From Acidimicrobiia bacterium (GTDB lineage Bacteria > Actinomycetota > Acidimicrobiia > Spongiisociales > UBA5794): a DNA stretch of 34,567 nucleotides. Made by a program: the position numbers and the translations under genes. The stretch is taken from positions 1 through 34,567 of the forward strand of contig JABDJC010000156.1 of the NCBI GenBank assembly GCA_013003395.1, written 5' to 3'. The notes below the pieces were generated by a model. The model had not been told where the DNA came from. It saw only the letters and a program-made list of their open reading frames with translations, and searched no databases. Positions 31,771 to 34,567 of this stretch are shown one piece after another (positions within the stretch are counted from its first letter, which is position 1; the number at the start of each line of letters is the position of its first letter).

Positions 31771-31781
31771 GCCGATCGGCC

Positions 31782-32315
31782 ATGACCACTTCATCCCCGA
31801 TGCACGTGCTGATAGCAACGACCGGGGCGCTCAATCCCGTGCCAGTGGTGGACTTCACGACACGGTTGGTAGGCGCTGCCGGCACGATCTCCGTCGTGAC
31901 CGTCGTCGAGGTACCGAGATCGTTCCTCACCGACATCCGCTCAGAAAACTGGCATCCGCTCGATGCCGACGGCACACAACCCTCAGGTATCGCAGCACAA
32001 GAGTCATCCCTCGTCGCACGGTACGTCAACGAGCGCGGCCAGCGGCATGCCGAACCGATGCTCGCTGCGCTTCGAGCCGCGGGGATCGAGGGCGCACCGC
32101 TGTACGTGGAGGGCGCGGACGCCGCCAAGACGATATCTGCGATCGCCACCGAGATGAACGTCGACATGGTGATCCTGGGCGCAACCCGTCAGATCTTTGA
32201 TGCCGCGGCGTGGGAAAGCGTCTCGGCTCGGGTCATGGTCGAGTGCGATCGGCCGGTGCTCGTCATCCCTTCGACCATGAAGGAACCAGCCGCAGATCTG
32301 GACGAGCACGAGTGA
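31782..32315 (+). CDS. Universal stress protein family protein
   Basis: The 177-aa protein has a UspA-like Rossmann fold: HVLIATTG start, the helix-rich middle, DMVILGATR and the final RPVLVIPS strand. The usual ATP loop G-2x-G-9x-G(S/T) is degenerate (GATRQIFDAAAWESVSA), so nucleotide binding is doubtful. ATG 31782 is the start; the open frame extends upstream through unrelated sequence. Its stop overlaps the haloalkane dehalogenase start as GTGA, so both may respond to the same stress signals and perhaps to the adjacent two-component system. Confidence 0.87.
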   Translation: MTTSSPMHVLIATTGALNPVPVVDFTTRLVGAAGTISVVTVVEVPRSFLTDIRSENWHPLDADGTQPSGIAAQESSLVARYVNERGQRHAEPMLAALRAAGIEGAPLYVEGADAAKTISAIATEMNVDMVILGATRQIFDAAAWESVSARVMVECDRPVLVIPSTMKEPAADLDEHE

Positions 32316-33196
32316 CCGCCGACTCAACCGATCGATCGAGATTCGAGGCTCTTCCGGACTACGACTTCGAGCCTCGGTGGCTGACCGCCGACGGAGTCCG
32401 GGTGCATTACCTGGACGAAGGCACTGGTCGTCCGGTGATGCTCTTTCACGGCGAGCCGACGTGGTCGTTCCTCTATCGCAAGATCATCCCTCCCCTCGTC
32501 GCTGCCGGGTATCGCGCCATCGCTCCCGACTACCCGGGTTTCGGTAAGTCCGACAAACCTCGAGACCCTGAGTACTACACCTATGACCGCCACGTCAGCG
32601 TGATGAACACCCTTGTGGATCATCTCGATCTGCAACGGACTACCGCGGTGGTCCAAGACTGGGGCGGCCCGATCGGTCTCCGACTGGCGGTTGAACGGCG
32701 AGACCGCTTCGACCGCCTGGTGATCATGAACACCGGCCTGTTCTCGACCCATGCATCGCCATCACCGGCCTTCATGCAATGGCGGGCCTTCGTTCAGCGC
32801 ACACCCGACCTTCCGGTGACGATGGTGATGGGAAATGCGGCCCGCCAGACTTGGGACGAGTCCGTGTATCGGGCCTACGAAGCACCTTTTGCCTCCGCAG
32901 ACGACAAGGTCGGCGCTCACCGGTTCCCTCTGATCGTGCCGCTGAGTGCCGACGATCCTGGCGCCGCTGAGATGTTGGAGGTTCGGCGGGCACTCGAGGC
33001 GTGGACGGACCCGGCACTGGTGCTCTTCGCCACCGAGGACCCGATCTTTGCTCCGGCAGTGGGACAGCGGCTTGTCGACGCGATACCGGGTGCCGAACCA
33101 TTGGAACTGGTTCCCGACGCCGGCCACTTCCTGCAAGAAGATCAAGGCGAAGCTGTGGCCGAACACATCGTGGCGTTCCTACGACGTTCTGAGTAG
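32312..33196 (+). CDS. Haloalkane dehalogenase (HLD-I like)
   Basis: The 294-aa alpha/beta hydrolase has the haloalkane dehalogenase layout: oxyanion segment FHGEPTWSFLYR (45-56), nucleophile Asp116 with Trp117 in VVQDWGG, a candidate second halide-stabilising Trp157 (MQWRAF), acid Asp243 in ATEDP, and His272 in DAGHFLQE. The pattern is nearest to HLD subfamily I (DhlA-like). Such enzymes hydrolyse carbon-halogen bonds; epoxide or other hydrolase activity cannot be ruled out. GTG 32312 overlaps the universal stress protein stop (GTGA), so translation is probably coupled. Ends overlap the convergent Nudix gene by 18 bp. Confidence 0.92.
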   Translation: MTADSTDRSRFEALPDYDFEPRWLTADGVRVHYLDEGTGRPVMLFHGEPTWSFLYRKIIPPLVAAGYRAIAPDYPGFGKSDKPRDPEYYTYDRHVSVMNTLVDHLDLQRTTAVVQDWGGPIGLRLAVERRDRFDRLVIMNTGLFSTHASPSPAFMQWRAFVQRTPDLPVTMVMGNAARQTWDESVYRAYEAPFASADDKVGAHRFPLIVPLSADDPGAAEMLEVRRALEAWTDPALVLFATEDPIFAPAVGQRLVDAIPGAEPLELVPDAGHFLQEDQGEAVAEHIVAFLRRSE

Positions 33197-33751
33197 CGGC
33201 AACACGGTGTTGAGGAGTGCGTACGCAACGCCGGTGAAGCCGGACGGGGCTTCGTCGAGCATCGACTGGATCTCCTCGAGCGGATACCACCGAGGGTCGG
33301 ACGACTCCCCCGGTTCGCCACGCAGCGTCCCCGTGGCGGTCGCCAGATACGCGATGTGTAGCGCCGGATAGGCCCCCTCGACTCCGGTCGAAACCGCAAC
33401 CGGATGAGAGATGATGAACGGGCGTTTCGCGTTGTTCTCGTATCGTCGCGACGAGGTCATGTCGTCCACGAGAACGAGACCGGTCTCCTCTTCGACTTCG
33501 CGGGTCAGCGCGTCGAGCGCCGACTCTCCGGCACGCCATCGTCCGCCTGGCAACTCGAGAAGCCCGCGGACAGCTTCACCCGGCTTGTCGCGCCGTTGCA
33601 GCAGCACTTGCCGTCGCTCCGCGGTGGGCGACAAGATCGCTGCAATATTGGGCACCACCACTGCCTCGCCGCCAGAGAAGGGCACCGGCAACTGGATCCA
33701 AGCGGCCCCGTCCCACACCGATCGCACGTGGTCAGGTTCACGGCTGTTCAT
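33179..33751 (-). CDS. Nudix hydrolase
   Basis: The 190-aa protein has a complete Nudix box, GGRWRAGE followed by REVEEETGL (about 69-93), which binds Mg2+ and cleaves nucleoside diphosphates linked to another group. The flanking beta sheet includes a GAYPALHIAYLATA strand. Substrate unknown; it could be an (oxidised) nucleotide or ADP-ribose pyrophosphatase. TAGATT lies 6 nt before ATG 33751. It overlaps the dehalogenase tail by 18 bp. Confidence 0.95.
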   Translation of the reverse strand: MNSREPDHVRSVWDGAAWIQLPVPFSGGEAVVVPNIAAILSPTAERRQVLLQRRDKPGEAVRGLLELPGGRWRAGESALDALTREVEEETGLVLVDDMTSSRRYENNAKRPFIISHPVAVSTGVEGAYPALHIAYLATATGTLRGEPGESSDPRWYPLEEIQSMLDEAPSGFTGVAYALLNTVLPLLRTS

Positions 33752-33757
33752 CGGGCG

Positions 33758-33763
33758 AATCTA
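33758..33763 (-). promoter_or_regulatory. -10 box of the Nudix gene (leaderless)
   Basis: TAGATT on the minus strand lies 6 nt before ATG 33751. No Shine-Dalgarno sequence is visible. Confidence 0.5.
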
Positions 33764-33785
33764 CCTGGCCACCCCGCCTCGATCT

Positions 33786-34322
33786 CTACGTGGAGTCGGA
33801 AAGTGCTGCAACCACCCGACTGGTCACGTCTGCCAACAGGGTCGCCGCGTGTTCCTCGTCCATGAGTCCGTTCGCCACTCGCTCATCGAGGTGCTCGACG
33901 AGAGGCGCGAGCAGCAGAGCGGCGAAGGAGTCGACGGTCATGCCCGCGTCGTCGATCAACTCGTCGACGACCCCATCAGCGTGAGCCGATCGGAGCTCTG
34001 GCGGGGTCACGCCCAACAATGCCGCAGCGCGCTCGAGGCGATCCCTTCGGCGATCCGTCTTGTCGATACGCTGCCGGACGACATCAGAGACCTCGGCGGG
34101 AGCGATATCAGTGAGGCGATCGGTCGACTGCGACGCCGCGACGACCTCGTTATCCGGTGCGGCATCGGTCGCCGACAAAGACGCCACCACGATTTCGTTT
34201 GGCGGCGCCACGAGAACGGGATTGCTCCCTGCGCTGCCAACGGCGATACCGCCGGCTGCCAGCGTTGCCGTCGCCAGTACCATGCCTCCCAGCTTCGCCG
34301 TGCTCCAGATACTCGTGAACAT
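33786..34322 (-). CDS. Secreted or membrane-anchored helical protein
   Basis: The 178-aa protein begins with a membrane/signal segment (about 9-32, GMVLATATLAAGGIAVGSA), then a low-complexity linker (about 33-85). The C-terminal ~95 residues are helical, with LLGVTPPELRSAHADG and a later RVANGLMDEEHAATLLADVTSRV, a pattern common in actinomycete secreted proteins. No enzymatic motif is visible. AAGGAGA is better placed for the second ATG (34322) than for the first (34325). It lies between the Nudix gene and an ABC exporter. Confidence 0.75.
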   Translation of the reverse strand: MFTSIWSTAKLGGMVLATATLAAGGIAVGSAGSNPVLVAPPNEIVVASLSATDAAPDNEVVAASQSTDRLTDIAPAEVSDVVRQRIDKTDRRRDRLERAAALLGVTPPELRSAHADGVVDELIDDAGMTVDSFAALLLAPLVEHLDERVANGLMDEEHAATLLADVTSRVVAALSDST

Positions 34323-34415
34323 CATGTCTCCTTGTGCGTTCCCGCAAGCATCGGACAGTGATGTATGAGAAGTGTGAAATTGGAGTGAGACGTTGTCGGA
34401 CTGGGGCTGCCCGAG

Positions 34416-34567
34416 CTAGCCGGCTACGCGGAACTGGGTCCGATACAGGTTGGCGTACAAGCCGCCCAGATCGAGGAGTTCATGATGGGTTCCCTGTTCG
34501 ACCAGTCGGCCCTGGTCGAGTACCAGGATGCGATCAGCGGCGAGGATCGTCGACAGTCGGTGCGCAA
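34416..34567 (-). CDS. ABC transporter, ATP-binding C-terminus (partial)
   Basis: Only the last ~50 residues are inside the window; the gene continues past the right edge. They read [21 protein letters not shown], then [23 protein letters not shown] and the stop. This is the H-loop (AHRLST) and C-terminal end of an ABC exporter nucleotide-binding domain, typical of MsbA/ABCB-like fused half transporters. Substrate and operon cannot be judged. Confidence 0.9.
   Translation of the reverse strand, partial: AHRLSTILAADRILVLDQGRLVEQGTHHELLDLGGLYANLYRTQFRVAG

Overview
The window is high-GC bacterial chromosome that most resembles an actinomycete (Actinomycetota), possibly an Acidimicrobiia-type lineage. 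Evidence: a mycothiol-enzyme-like (MDMPI-fold) gene, a DUF4032 kinase-like gene, a full-length Lhr helicase, RNase J beside dapA, and many genes with a TANNNT -10 box 6-8 nt before the start codon (leaderless transcription). Species level is inference. No tRNA, rRNA, CRISPR array, transposase or clear prophage was seen.

Layout. 1-563: non-coding, hairpin-rich, with two copies of a ~77-bp repeat. 564-7213: housekeeping genes, mostly on the minus strand (RNase J, dapA, TSUP transporter, dapB, M16 protease, ArfB-like rescue factor), plus a plus-strand thioredoxin-TPR chaperone. 7261-10972: a vWA protein with an HExxH motif, a CobS/MoxR-like AAA+ protein with altered Walker motifs, and a YajQ protein. 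10976-13821: a GNAT protein, a LOG-family protein and an MDMPI-fold protein.

13839-21150 is the most unusual part. A nucleotidyltransferase diverges from a 993-aa PEP-synthase-like protein (ATP-grasp, phospho-His domain, long helical C-terminus). That gene runs tail to tail into a tightly packed minus-strand set: a PD-(D/E)XK-like protein, two tandem paralogous beta-rich proteins, a lone helical domain like the C-terminus of the big protein, and a lone 108-aa phospho-His domain. The minus-strand set has a second helical plus phospho-His pair but no ATP-grasp. I infer that the 993-aa protein supplies the kinase half, making this a split phosphotransferase system of unknown substrate.

21204-34567: an NmrA-like reductase, Lhr, DUF971, DUF4032, a short-chain dehydrogenase, a lipoprotein, a flavin reductase, a two-component system, a universal stress protein translationally coupled to a haloalkane dehalogenase, a Nudix hydrolase, a secreted helical protein, and the C-terminal end of an ABC exporter cut by the window edge.
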